64,000 bases of DNA, taken from NCBI RefSeq assembly GCF_014201655.1, contig NZ_JACHEX010000001.1, forward strand, positions 549,751 through 613,750. Reading direction: 5' to 3'. Positions within the stretch are counted from its first letter, which is position 1. Each line of letters begins with the position of its first letter. This document shows, piece after piece, positions 15,160 to 24,817 of this stretch. The position numbers were made by a program, and so were the translations under genes. Under the pieces are notes generated by a model. The model saw only the letters and a list, made by a program, of their open reading frames with translations. It had not been told where the DNA came from and made no database searches. The DNA is from Thermosipho japonicus. Lineage in GTDB: Bacteria > Thermotogota > Thermotogae > Thermotogales > Fervidobacteriaceae.

Positions 15160-17810
15160 TGAAAAAAATAATCATAATATTATTCTCAATTCTTTCTATA
15201 GCTATTTTTGCACAAATTCCTGAAAGTTCATACTGGTATCCAAATGATATTTTAGATTGGTCTCCTCAAACAGATTCACAAGCAATTTACAACGTTTCGC
15301 ATGTTCCACTTGCAAGAAGAGTTATAGGAACACCTATTACCGATAGTGCAAGCAAAGACATAAAAATAATGGCTTTATCAATAATGAACCCATCAACCAG
15401 TGGAATGCCTTCTCAAGGGAGCAATAATTCTTTTAAAGCATACCCTTTCACTTTCTGGCAATATGTAGATTATTTAGTTGCTTGGGCAGGTTCAGCCGGT
15501 GAAGGAATTATTGTACCACCAAGTGCAGATATAATAGATGCCGCCCATAAAAATGGTGTATACGTACTTGGAACAATATTTTTCCCTCCTAATGTATATG
15601 GAGGAAGAAGAAATTGGGTAGATCAATTACTAAGAAAGGAAAATGGAAAATTTGTCATAGCAGACAAATTAATTGAAATAACGAAATACTATGGTTTTGA
15701 TGGCTGGTTTATAAACCAAGAAACAAACGGCTGCAAAGATTCACATGTAAAAGATATGATAGACTTTCTAAATTACATAAAAGAAAAGGCTCCATGGATG
15801 AAATTAATCTGGTACGATTCAATGTCAAATACTGGTGCTATAGAGTGGCAAGGTGAATTAAACGAGAAAAACGTCGTCTTTCTAAAAAACAGTGAAAAGT
15901 ATATTTCCGATGCAATATTTATAGACTTTAGATGGCAATCACTTAAAAGACCAGAGACTATTGAAAACACATTAAATACTATGAAAAAATACAACATATC
16001 TAAGGACAGAGTCTTTGTAGGATTTGATCTTCAAGCAAATGGATACTATACGTACTCAAACTGGCCAAAAATTATAGATAATAATGGAAAATTAAAGGTA
16101 TCCTTAGGTTTTTATTGTCCAAGTTGGACTTATTATTCCTCAAAAGAAATTAAAGAATTCTGGGATAAAGAAGAAACCTTTTGGATAGCAGATCATCCTG
16201 TGCTAAACTACAACTCAAAATCTGAATTTTTCAAAATCGAATGGAACAAAGATTATGAACAATACAAGTGGCAATCTCCTGCAAAATACGTTGTAGAAAA
16301 ATCCCCTGTTACATCTCTTCCGTTTATAACATTCTTTAATGTAGGACATGGATACAAATTCTTTATAGATGGAAATGTTGCAAAAGATTCCGAATGGAAT
16401 AATCGAAGTATGATGGATGTATTCCCAACATATAGATGGAAAATAGATGGAAATGATGTGAATATATCTGTTGATTATTCAGATGCATACTACGGTGGCT
16501 CATCACTAAAATTTGAAGGAAACCTCAAAAAAGGGCAAGAAACAAATGTAACTTTATACCTTACAGATTTAAAAATCAACGATAAAACAACTTTAGAAAG
16601 TGTAATAAAAGGTATTGGAAATATAAAGGTATCCTTAGTTTTAAGTTACAGCGATAACACTTCAAAAGAATTCCCTCTAAAATTCTTCAATGACTGGGTT
16701 AAAACAATCTATAACTTGGAAAATAACAATACTATTTCATCAATTTCTCTTAAAATAGCAGCAACTGAAGATACAAGTTATAACTTTAATCTAGGTATGA
16801 TAGGACTTATACCTATCAAAAATTATGATTCTTACATAGGAGATGTAAAAATTGACAATATAGAGTTTAAAGAAGGACTCTATGCACAAATAAATCTGCA
16901 CTGTGAAAATTCAAAAGCCAAATACTATGAAATATACAGAATACTTAAAAACGGTGAAAGAAAACTTGTATGGGTATCCTACAATCCTTACACCTACATC
17001 ACACAAATCAAAAGAGACGGTAAAGAGAAATTTACCACACTGGAAGTTGTTGGAGTTTCAGAAGGGTTTACAAAAAGTACCCCTAAAAAAGTTACATTTC
17101 AATGGCCTCCATATCCAAAGCCAAAGGCTAACTTTGAAGTTAGCAATACTATTATACTCCCAGAAAGTACTGTAACATTCAAAAATCTTTCTTCTGAAGT
17201 TACAGAAAAGGTCCTCTGGATTCTTCCCGGAGCAACTCCAAACGTATCTAGAGAATGGAATCCTACAGTAACTTATAAAGAAGAAGGAATATATCCAGCT
17301 ATATTAGTGGCAATGAACAGCGAGGGTGAAGATGTAAAAATATTCAATCCACTAATTGTGGTTACAGAAAAAGCAAAAGAAATTAAGAATCTTGCATTAA
17401 ATAAAAAGACTTACGCAAGCTCTAATGTCCCGTCCGAAAAACCTTCTATGGCTGTTGATGGAACTGTTGAAAACAATAGTAAGTGGTGTGCAGTTGGAGA
17501 TCTCCCACATTGGATAGTAATTGACTTTGAAAAAGAAGTAATAATTAGCAGTGTCACCATAAAACATGCTGAAGCAGGACATGAATCCGCTGACTGGAAT
17601 ACTAAAGATTTTAGGCTCCAAGTAAGTAACGATGGAATAAACTGGAAAGATGTTGCAATAATAAGAAATAATACAAAAGGAGTAACCACACATTCATTTG
17701 CACCAGTAAAAGCAAGATTCTTTAGATTATTCATTGAAACTCCTACACAAGTCGGAGATAAAGCTGCAAGAATTTATGAAATTGAAGTATATGGACTTGA
17801 ATCATTCTAA
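15159..17810 (+). CDS. Secreted endo-beta-N-acetylglucosaminidase (GH85) with C-terminal CBM32-like domain
   Basis: An 883-residue secreted protein that should cut the GlcNAc-beta-1,4-GlcNAc core of N-glycans. Seen: a signal peptide to about residue 18, a GH85 barrel with FDGWFINQET carrying the N-x-E catalytic pair (Asn186, Glu188), and further GH85 segments (FWQYVDYLVAWAGSA, WYDSMSNTGAIEWQ, FVGFDLQANGYY). A beta domain follows, then a PKD-like stretch (about 650-740) and a discoidin/F5-8C domain from about residue 745 (NLALNKKTYASS...VYGLESF). The last should bind glycan and hold the enzyme on its target. It is coupled by a one-base overlap to the binding protein that would collect its products. 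Confidence 0.9.
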   Translation: MKKIIIILFSILSIAIFAQIPESSYWYPNDILDWSPQTDSQAIYNVSHVPLARRVIGTPITDSASKDIKIMALSIMNPSTSGMPSQGSNNSFKAYPFTFWQYVDYLVAWAGSAGEGIIVPPSADIIDAAHKNGVYVLGTIFFPPNVYGGRRNWVDQLLRKENGKFVIADKLIEITKYYGFDGWFINQETNGCKDSHVKDMIDFLNYIKEKAPWMKLIWYDSMSNTGAIEWQGELNEKNVVFLKNSEKYISDAIFIDFRWQSLKRPETIENTLNTMKKYNISKDRVFVGFDLQANGYYTYSNWPKIIDNNGKLKVSLGFYCPSWTYYSSKEIKEFWDKEETFWIADHPVLNYNSKSEFFKIEWNKDYEQYKWQSPAKYVVEKSPVTSLPFITFFNVGHGYKFFIDGNVAKDSEWNNRSMMDVFPTYRWKIDGNDVNISVDYSDAYYGGSSLKFEGNLKKGQETNVTLYLTDLKINDKTTLESVIKGIGNIKVSLVLSYSDNTSKEFPLKFFNDWVKTIYNLENNNTISSISLKIAATEDTSYNFNLGMIGLIPIKNYDSYIGDVKIDNIEFKEGLYAQINLHCENSKAKYYEIYRILKNGERKLVWVSYNPYTYITQIKRDGKEKFTTLEVVGVSEGFTKSTPKKVTFQWPPYPKPKANFEVSNTIILPESTVTFKNLSSEVTEKVLWILPGATPNVSREWNPTVTYKEEGIYPAILVAMNSEGEDVKIFNPLIVVTEKAKEIKNLALNKKTYASSNVPSEKPSMAVDGTVENNSKWCAVGDLPHWIVIDFEKEVIISSVTIKHAEAGHESADWNTKDFRLQVSNDGINWKDVAIIRNNTKGVTTHSFAPVKARFFRLFIETPTQVGDKAARIYEIEVYGLESF

Positions 17811-17820
17811 TCTATTTATC

Positions 17821-17846
17821 GCCCCATGTGCTCTAGCACGTGGGGC
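17821..17846 (+). other. Strong hairpin inside the N-glycan operon
   Basis: GCCCCATGTGCT, CT, AGCACGTGGGGC forms a 12-bp stem with one T-G wobble. No T run follows, and the next gene's ribosome site is only six bases away. It is more likely an RNA stability or processing element, protecting the binding-protein/GH85 message, than a terminator. Confidence 0.55.
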
Positions 17847-17866
17847 ATTCACAGGAGGGATTTAGA

Positions 17867-18748
17867 TTGAAAAAGAAAGAGCTAAGAGAAATTGGCAAAG
17901 GTCTTATATTCATTTCCCCTTGGTTAATTGGTTTTATAGTTTTTACATTAATTCCATTTATAGCTTCTTTTTACTATTCTTTTACCGAATTTAGTATTAC
18001 AACGGATGTAAAATGGGTTGGAACAGAAAATTACAAAAGAATATTTAACGACCCATTATTTTGGAAAAGTCTTAAAAACACACTTGTTTTTGCAATAGGA
18101 CTTGTTCCACTTGGCCTTGTTGTTGCACTTTCAACAGCATTTCTTATGAATAAACCTTTGAAAGAAGTTTCCTTTTATAGAGCAGCAATTTATATGCCAT
18201 CAATTGTCCCTGCATTTGCATTTTCTGCAGTTGTAACATGGTTTTTCCATCCATATCTTGGACTTGTAAACAGCATTTTAGAACTTTTTGGAATTAACGG
18301 ACCGTTGTGGTTAAGTAGCGAAAAATGGGTAAAACCTACAATAATAATTGCAGCACAATGGGGTGTAGGTAGTGCAATGCTTATATTCTCAGCAGCATTA
18401 AAAGATATACCAAAAGAGCTTTACGAATCTGCAAAAATAGATGGTGCAAAGAGTTTTACTATGTTCAGAAAAATAACTTTGCCATTAATAACGCCAACTA
18501 TTCTTTATTATCTTATTACTTCAACTATAGGGGCTCTTCAAATATTTGATCTTCCAATGTTGTTGACAAATGGAGGACCTGCTAACGCTAGTATGTCACT
18601 TTCCATGTATATTTATAAACATGCATTTACATATACGAATATGGGGTATGCTTCTGCACTTTCCTGGATACTATTTTTCTTAACATTTGTTTTGACAATA
18701 ATATACTTTGTCACTTCAAAAAAATGGGTTTATTATTTTGGAAATTAA
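17867..18748 (+). CDS. Sugar ABC transporter permease (MalF/UgpA type)
   Basis: A 293-residue inner-membrane permease with six spans. Seen: SPWLIGFIVFTLIPFIASFYYSF at the N-terminus, and the EAA loop KDIPKELYESAKIDGAKSFTMFRKITLPLITPTI (about residues 185-220), which contacts the ATPase. The TTG at 17867 is chosen because GGAGGG lies eight bases upstream; an earlier ATG has no site and would lie in the hairpin. It pairs with the next gene. No ATP-binding protein is in the operon, so a shared MsmX-type ATPase elsewhere is expected. Confidence 0.9.
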   Translation: MKKKELREIGKGLIFISPWLIGFIVFTLIPFIASFYYSFTEFSITTDVKWVGTENYKRIFNDPLFWKSLKNTLVFAIGLVPLGLVVALSTAFLMNKPLKEVSFYRAAIYMPSIVPAFAFSAVVTWFFHPYLGLVNSILELFGINGPLWLSSEKWVKPTIIIAAQWGVGSAMLIFSAALKDIPKELYESAKIDGAKSFTMFRKITLPLITPTILYYLITSTIGALQIFDLPMLLTNGGPANASMSLSMYIYKHAFTYTNMGYASALSWILFFLTFVLTIIYFVTSKKWVYYFGN

Positions 18749-18760
18749 GGGGTGAATGTA

Positions 18761-19579
18761 ATGAAAAATACATATATAGTAAGAAGAATAATCCTTATCT
18801 TAATAACATTCATTTATTTGCTCCCATTTTTCTGGATGGTGGGAACGTCTTTAAAACCAGATAGTGAATTATTAACTTTTCCACCAAAAATATTTCCTGA
18901 AAATCCAGATTGGTCAAATTATGCAAAAGCTTTAGAAAAATTCCCTTTTTTTACATACCTTAAAAATAGTATAATAATAACCATAGGAAACTTAATTGGA
19001 GTTATTTTATCTGCTCCATTTGTTGCATATGGTTTTTCAAAAATAAAGTGGCGTGGAAGAGAATTTTTATTTGCTACGATGATGGCAAGTATAATGCTTC
19101 CTGGAGCTGTTACAATGATCCCTGTGTTTTTAATATACAAAAAACTTGGCTGGTTAAACACATTCCTCCCACTTATAGTTCCAGCATTTTTGGGTGGAGG
19201 TGCTATGAATGTTTTTTTAATCAGACAATTTTTCAACACTATTCCAAATGAAATTCTTGAAGCTGCTAGAATCGATGGAGCAAGTGATTTTAAAATATTC
19301 TTCAAAATTATGCTACCTCTTTCAAAACCAGTTCTTGCACTTATATCACTTTTTACATTCACAGGAAGCTGGAATAATTATATGGGACCATTAATTTATA
19401 TAACCAGTGAAAGTAAATATCCACTTGCACTTGGAATGCCAATGTTTATGAGCCGATATGGAACTTATTGGAATCAGGCAATGGCAGCTGCAACACTTAC
19501 ACTTATTCCTACTATTATTTTCTTCTTTGTAGCCCAAAAATACTTAATCGAAGGAATTAAGCTTTCCGGATTAAAGTAA
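18761..19579 (+). CDS. Sugar ABC transporter permease (MalG/UgpE type)
   Basis: A 272-residue partner permease. Seen: [30 protein letters not shown], typical of the MalG side, and the EAA loop [35 protein letters not shown]. It has six predicted spans and ends in [12 protein letters not shown], a common C-terminus of this group. The ATG at 18761 lies behind AAGGGGTG; the GTG at 18752 is inside that site. It forms the heterodimeric channel with the preceding permease to import the glycan released outside. Confidence 0.92.
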   Translation: MKNTYIVRRIILILITFIYLLPFFWMVGTSLKPDSELLTFPPKIFPENPDWSNYAKALEKFPFFTYLKNSIIITIGNLIGVILSAPFVAYGFSKIKWRGREFLFATMMASIMLPGAVTMIPVFLIYKKLGWLNTFLPLIVPAFLGGGAMNVFLIRQFFNTIPNEILEAARIDGASDFKIFFKIMLPLSKPVLALISLFTFTGSWNNYMGPLIYITSESKYPLALGMPMFMSRYGTYWNQAMAAATLTLIPTIIFFFVAQKYLIEGIKLSGLK

Positions 19580-19593
19580 GGAGGAGATCAAAG

Positions 19594-20532
19594 ATGATTC
19601 CTTGGGAAGATAGACCAAAAGATTGTAATAATGTTATTTGGAGATATTCAAAAAATCCAATAATTAAAAGAAATCAAGCTAGAAATTCAAACAGCATATT
19701 CAACAGTGCAGTTGTAAATTTCAAAGAAGGTTTTGCAGGAGTTTTTAGAGTTGATGATACAGAAAGGAACATGAATTTAAGACGTGGTTTTAGTAAAGAT
19801 GGAATAAATTGGAAAATTGATGATAGTCCTATAAATTTTATTCGAGAAAATGAAGAAATAGAAAGTGAATACAAATATGATCCAAGGGTAATATATATAG
19901 AAGATAGATACTGGATTACTTGGTGTAATGGTTATCATGGACCAACTATAGGTGTTGGATTTACTTTTGATTTTGAAAAATTTTACCAGATAGAAAATGC
20001 ATTTTTACCATACAATAGAAATGGTGTGCTTTTTCCAAGAAAAATAAATGGAAAATACGCAATGCTTAGTAGACCGTCAGATAAGGGTCATACATCTTTT
20101 GGTGACATTTTTTACAGTGAAAGCCCTGATATGATTCACTGGGGAAATCATAGATTTGTAATGAGCCCTGGATACAGCCCATGGCAATCACTTAAAATTG
20201 GAGCAGGACCTAGCCCCATAGAAACAAATGAAGGCTGGCTTTTATTTTACCATGGAGTACTTTTATCATGCAATGGTTATGTCTACAGTTTTGGAGCAGC
20301 TTTATTAGACCTTGACAAGCCATGGAAAGTAATAAAGAAATCAAAAAAATATCTTTTATCACCACAAATGATATATGAACAGATCGGTGATGTTCAAAAT
20401 GTAGTTTTTCCAGTTTCTGCATTGGTTAAAGACAATAAAGTTGCAATATACTATGGAGCAGCTGATACAGTTACTGCACTCTGCTTTGGATATATAAATG
20501 AAATAATTGATTGGCTTAAATATGAAAATTAA
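19594..20532 (+). CDS. GH130 beta-1,4-mannoside phosphorylase, probably Man-beta-1,4-GlcNAc phosphorylase
   Basis: A 312-residue cytoplasmic enzyme with the five-bladed GH130 fold. Seen: [47 protein letters not shown] (with the family Asp), [41 protein letters not shown], and [22 protein letters not shown]130 enzymes split beta-mannosides with phosphate to give mannose-1-phosphate. Beside an endo-beta-GlcNAcase and an alpha-mannosidase, the expected substrate is the Man-beta-1,4-GlcNAc core left after trimming. That assignment rests on context; mannosyl-glucose or mannobiose remain possible. Confidence 0.87.
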   Translation: MIPWEDRPKDCNNVIWRYSKNPIIKRNQARNSNSIFNSAVVNFKEGFAGVFRVDDTERNMNLRRGFSKDGINWKIDDSPINFIRENEEIESEYKYDPRVIYIEDRYWITWCNGYHGPTIGVGFTFDFEKFYQIENAFLPYNRNGVLFPRKINGKYAMLSRPSDKGHTSFGDIFYSESPDMIHWGNHRFVMSPGYSPWQSLKIGAGPSPIETNEGWLLFYHGVLLSCNGYVYSFGAALLDLDKPWKVIKKSKKYLLSPQMIYEQIGDVQNVVFPVSALVKDNKVAIYYGAADTVTALCFGYINEIIDWLKYEN

Positions 20533-20546
20533 TAGGAGGAAGAAAT

Positions 20547-21566
20547 ATGATCCCACTTTATCTAAAAATTGCAAATTATCTTGAAACTAAAATCTTAAAA
20601 GGTGAATATTTACCAGGAGATAAGATCCCTTCAGAAAATATACTTTCAGAACAATTTAATACAACCAGAACAACTGTACGAAAAGCATTAGCAGAACTTG
20701 AAAAAAAAGGGATCATTACCAGAGTATTTGGCCTTGGCACATTTGTCACAGAAATAAATATAGTTTCAAAGAAAAAAATAGGGATTATAGTTCAAAACAC
20801 AAAGATAGTATATGGAATAATAAAATTCTGCTCTAAAATTGGAAGCAAATGTTTTGTTGTTGAAAGAGTAGAGAATCTTGAAGCTGAAAAACAGGCAATA
20901 AAACAACTTTTATCTATGGGTGTTGATGGAATAATTATGGAACCAACTGCAACCAGCAGAGCGAATGACATTTTAAAATCACTACTACAAGATAATTTTC
21001 CAGTTGTATTTGTTGATAGATCTATCGATATAGGTTTTCCAGTTCCTACCGTAATTAACAACAACTACAGTGGAGGGAAAATGCTTGGTGAGCACATGAA
21101 AAAAGTTCATAAAATAAAAAGTGCAATTTATGTAACCAGTGAAGATATGACAATTTCAAGCGTATATGAAAGATACAATGGTATAAAAGACGGGCTCAAA
21201 TTTTCTCCAGAAATCATCAAAGTTTCAAAAATAGATGGAGATTATTCCCAAATAATTAAATTTGCTAAAAAGGCAGATGCTATATTCTTCTGCAATGATA
21301 TGATGGCTGTTAGAGGAATAACAACACTTTTACAAAATAATATCAAAATTCCAGACGATATTAAAGTTTTAGGATATGACAATGACTATGTTTCAAAAAT
21401 TGTGAATCCCAAACTTACAACAGTAAATCAAGATTTATCCCTTATTGGAGAAACTGCTGCTTCTTTAATGGTAAGTCTCATAAAGAACGAGAAGGTAGCA
21501 CTTGAAAATAAAATTGAATCAAAACTAATAATCCGAAATTCTTGTGGATGCAAAGAAAAGGAGTGA
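20547..21566 (+). CDS. GntR/LacI hybrid regulator (AraR type)
   Basis: A 339-residue regulator. Residues 1-70 are a GntR winged helix (PLYLKIANYLETKILKGEYLPGDKIPSENILSEQF...TTRTTVRKALAELEKKGIITRV). From residue 75 onward it is a LacI/periplasmic-binding-type sensor domain (KKIGIIVQ, GVDGIIMEPTATS, FCNDMMAVRGI, VLGYDNDYVSKIVNPKLTTVNQD), the same build as Bacillus AraR. The ligand is probably a mannose-containing product. The GTATATAC-centred palindrome at the operon head and the repeat around its -10 are candidate sites. As it lies within the operon it would control itself. Confidence 0.88.
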   Translation: MIPLYLKIANYLETKILKGEYLPGDKIPSENILSEQFNTTRTTVRKALAELEKKGIITRVFGLGTFVTEINIVSKKKIGIIVQNTKIVYGIIKFCSKIGSKCFVVERVENLEAEKQAIKQLLSMGVDGIIMEPTATSRANDILKSLLQDNFPVVFVDRSIDIGFPVPTVINNNYSGGKMLGEHMKKVHKIKSAIYVTSEDMTISSVYERYNGIKDGLKFSPEIIKVSKIDGDYSQIIKFAKKADAIFFCNDMMAVRGITTLLQNNIKIPDDIKVLGYDNDYVSKIVNPKLTTVNQDLSLIGETAASLMVSLIKNEKVALENKIESKLIIRNSCGCKEKE

Positions 21567-21570
21567 AAAA

Positions 21571-24564
21571 ATGTACAGAGAAAAAAGTAAAGAAATTAAC
21601 CACTTAAAAAGAGCTCTTTCTGAAATATATCCATATTGTATTCTAAAACGTGAAGAATATACAGGCTGGAAACATAATGGAAAAGAAATTTCTATACCAT
21701 ATGAATGGTCTCTCCAAAAAATTACATTTGAAAATGAATTTAAAATTGACAATAAAAACACATACTTGAGAGCATGGTTTGGTGGTGAAACACTTATATT
21801 TATTGACGAACAACCAGTAGGGGAAATAAATCCATTTCATAGAGATTTTGATTTATCACCATATTGTGATGGAAATGTTCATTCAATAAAGGTAGAAACT
21901 GTTCCAAGAGGATTATTTGGAACAAAAGAACCTCCGGTTTTCAATGAATCCTTCTTAATTTACTACGATATTGAATTAAAAAAAGCTCTAAATTTTGTGT
22001 ATAACGTAATTCAGGTTGCAGAAGAAACCTCGGACCAATATTTAGCACAAGCATTAATTAATATTACTGATGAGTTTCTCTCATCTATTTACGTTCCAAG
22101 AAATACTAAAGAATATCTTAACAATGTTCTAGACAATCCGGCAATTATACAAGAAATTAAGAGTGTTTGGAATCCACCAAAACTTGAATATACCCATTCT
22201 AGAAATAACAGTGATGTTAAAAAAATTGTTCTAGAAAAATTTAATAACTTTAAGAAAAAGATTAAAAATATTCCATTTCCAAAGTATGGAAAAGTTTTTG
22301 TAGTTGGACATGCCCACATAGATTATGCATGGCTCTGGCCCATAAACGAAACAAAAAGAAAAATTGCAAGAACTTTTTCAAATGCAGTAACTCTTTCTAA
22401 AAAATACAAAGAGTTTATCTACACACAATCTTCTGCAAAAATGTACAAAGATATAAAGGAAAATTATCCTGAATTATTTGAAGAAATAAAAAAATTGGTT
22501 TCCGAAAATAAATGGGAACCTGTTGGAGGAATGTGGGTTGAATCTGATTGTAATGTTCCTTCCGCTGAATCATTAATTAGACAATTTTACTATGGCCAAA
22601 AATTTTTCGAAAAAGAATTTGGAAAAAAATCTAAAACTTGCTGGCTCCCTGATGTCTTTGGCTTTTCATGGATTTTACCTCAAATATTAAAAGAAGCTGA
22701 CATAGACTACTTTGTCACAACCAAACTATACTGGAATGAATCAAACGAATTTCCATACGATCTATGTAAATGGCGCGGTATAGATGGCAGTGAAGTAATT
22801 TATTATAGCTACAAAAACATGGAAGAAGGCTATAACGGAAAAATTTCAGCCAAATCTATAATCAACACATTTGAAAATTTTAGGCATAAAGACTTAACAT
22901 CTTCAATTCTTTTGTCTTTTGGATATGGTGATGGTGGTGGCGGTCCAACAGAAGAAATGTGCGAAAACTATTACGCTTTAAAGGAAATCCCAGGAATACC
23001 ACAAGTTGAATACAGTACAGTAGATAACTTTACTAAAAATCTTCCAAAAGAAGATATCCCTGTCTGGGATGGAGAATTATACCTTGAACTTCATAGAGGA
23101 ACACTAACCTCACAATCTAGAACAAAAATATTACACAAAAAATGCGAAGATAAACTAAGAGAAATTGAAATATTAAACACACTCTATGGGAAAAATTATC
23201 AAAAAGAAATTGATAAGCTCTGGGATATTGTGTTATACAATGAATTTCATGATATTTTGCCTGGTTCCTCAATTCACGAAGTATATAAAGACGCAGAAAG
23301 AGATCTAAATAAAGTGTTAGACAAAGCCAAAGATATTAAAAGACAAATTCTAACCAAAACTAGTAAAAACAAACTTGTAATATTTAATCCTTCTTCATTC
23401 AAACAAAAAATATACTTTGAATCTGATAAATTATTAAACCTTGAATTAGATGGAAAATCACTAAAACTTCAAAAAACATACGATGGAAAGTATCTTTATT
23501 ATATAGATAAATACATTAATCCCCTTGAAGCTATACAATTAAATATCAAAGATAAAATGCCAGAATTTGAAGACAAACCATTTGAAAATAAATTAATAGA
23601 TCTTACCATATTTGAAGATGGAAGCATAAATATATTCGACAAAAAAACTAATAAATATCTCTTCAAAAATCGTGGAAATATTTTAATGCTTTCCAAAGAC
23701 ATTCCATATTACTGGGAAAACTGGGATATCGATGCAAATTATGCAAAAAGTGGTAGAAAACTCGACGCAAATAAAATTGAAGTAGTAGAGGAAGGACCAA
23801 TAAGGAAAGTCGTTAAAGTTGAATATAAAGTGGAAAATTCAAAAATTGTTCAATATTACATTCTTCAAACAGATTCAAATTTGATTGAAGTAAAAACAGA
23901 AATTGACTGGCATCTTAGAAGAAGCTTGCTAAAAGCTTTATTCCCAACTAATGTATTAAGTAGATACGCAAAATTTGATCTTGACGCCGGATACATTGAT
24001 AGGCCAACTCACAAAAATACAAATTTTGAAAAAGCCCGCTTTGAAGTTCTAGGACATAGGTGGGTAAATATTTCTCAACCTGACTTTGGAGTGTCTATAA
24101 TTAACAATGGAAAATACGGTCACAGTGTTGACAACAACGTAATCGGGCTTTCACTAATAAAAGCTGGAACATATCCTGATTTTTTTGCAGATGAAGGCTT
24201 CCACGAATTTTCATATGCAATTTTTGAAAGCTCAAATGTTAAAGATACTATACAAATCGCTGATAACTTTAATAAAAGAATATTCGCGCTAGAAAAATTC
24301 GATACTAAGAACTTTTCAATAAGAATTTCTCCTGATAACTTCAAAATACTAGCACTAAAAAAACTAACACCAAATACTATAGTGCTTAGACTTGCTGAAG
24401 TTGTTGGAACAAGTGGAACACTAGAAATAGAAATTGAAAACTTAAAAAAAGCATATATTTCAAATATACTAGAGGAAATTAAAGAAGAACTAAGCGTGAA
24501 AAATAATAAAATAATTTTAGAATACGAGCCATTTAAAATATACACATTTATATGCAGGCTTTAG
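21571..24564 (+). CDS. Alpha-mannosidase, GH38
   Basis: A 997-residue cytoplasmic GH38 enzyme that removes alpha-linked mannose from imported glycans. Seen: an N-terminal beta region, the zinc site GHAHIDYAWLWP (His247, His249, Asp251), the nucleophile in CWLPDVFGFSW (Asp361), GMWVESDCNVPSAESLIRQF, FGYGDGGGGPTEEM, and EFHDILPGSSIHEVY, followed by the large C-terminal beta-sandwich domains. No signal peptide, so it works on imported sugars. The ATG at 21571 lies behind AAAGGAGTG, four bases after the regulator stop. It is the last gene of the operon and is followed by a strong terminator. Confidence 0.93.
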   Translation: MYREKSKEINHLKRALSEIYPYCILKREEYTGWKHNGKEISIPYEWSLQKITFENEFKIDNKNTYLRAWFGGETLIFIDEQPVGEINPFHRDFDLSPYCDGNVHSIKVETVPRGLFGTKEPPVFNESFLIYYDIELKKALNFVYNVIQVAEETSDQYLAQALINITDEFLSSIYVPRNTKEYLNNVLDNPAIIQEIKSVWNPPKLEYTHSRNNSDVKKIVLEKFNNFKKKIKNIPFPKYGKVFVVGHAHIDYAWLWPINETKRKIARTFSNAVTLSKKYKEFIYTQSSAKMYKDIKENYPELFEEIKKLVSENKWEPVGGMWVESDCNVPSAESLIRQFYYGQKFFEKEFGKKSKTCWLPDVFGFSWILPQILKEADIDYFVTTKLYWNESNEFPYDLCKWRGIDGSEVIYYSYKNMEEGYNGKISAKSIINTFENFRHKDLTSSILLSFGYGDGGGGPTEEMCENYYALKEIPGIPQVEYSTVDNFTKNLPKEDIPVWDGELYLELHRGTLTSQSRTKILHKKCEDKLREIEILNTLYGKNYQKEIDKLWDIVLYNEFHDILPGSSIHEVYKDAERDLNKVLDKAKDIKRQILTKTSKNKLVIFNPSSFKQKIYFESDKLLNLELDGKSLKLQKTYDGKYLYYIDKYINPLEAIQLNIKDKMPEFEDKPFENKLIDLTIFEDGSINIFDKKTNKYLFKNRGNILMLSKDIPYYWENWDIDANYAKSGRKLDANKIEVVEEGPIRKVVKVEYKVENSKIVQYYILQTDSNLIEVKTEIDWHLRRSLLKALFPTNVLSRYAKFDLDAGYIDRPTHKNTNFEKARFEVLGHRWVNISQPDFGVSIINNGKYGHSVDNNVIGLSLIKAGTYPDFFADEGFHEFSYAIFESSNVKDTIQIADNFNKRIFALEKFDTKNFSIRISPDNFKILALKKLTPNTIVLRLAEVVGTSGTLEIEIENLKKAYISNILEEIKEELSVKNNKIILEYEPFKIYTFICRL

Positions 24565-24567
24565 AAA

Positions 24568-24606
24568 AATCCCCCTCCTTGTTTAAAGGAGGGGGATTAT
24601 ATTTTT
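24568..24606 (+). terminator. Intrinsic terminator of the N-glycan operon
   Basis: A 13-bp GC-rich stem (arms 24568-24580 and 24586-24598, core CCCCCTCCTT / AAGGAGGGGG) followed by a T-rich run. The remaining gap to 24817 shows no clear gene or promoter. Confidence 0.92.
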
Positions 24607-24817
24607 ATTATATTATTTTTTCATCGCGATGTAGCCTACCTTTCCAAAATTCTCTCACAGCCTTCTTGCCTTTAAAAATATTATATATTTAATCAAAAAG
24701 ATATAAATATGTTACTCTATATTTTCTTATATGTAGTATTAAATTAAAATCTAATTGTTAGAATGAAAATGCCCCTTTTTCCTACAAAATCCCACCACAA
24801 AGAAAGGAGGAATCCTC

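Noticed and set aside
14867-15175. Minus-strand frame of 102 codons opposite the binding protein
   Set aside because: Leucine-rich shadow of the reverse strand with no ribosome site.
17840-17866. Earlier ATG start for the first permease
   Set aside because: It lies within the hairpin and has no ribosome site; the TTG at 17867 has GGAGGG at good distance and the expected protein start.
24607-24817. Small frame starting ATGAAAATGCCCC before the KamA-like gene
   Set aside because: It runs into the KamA frame, has no ribosome site and no recognisable content.
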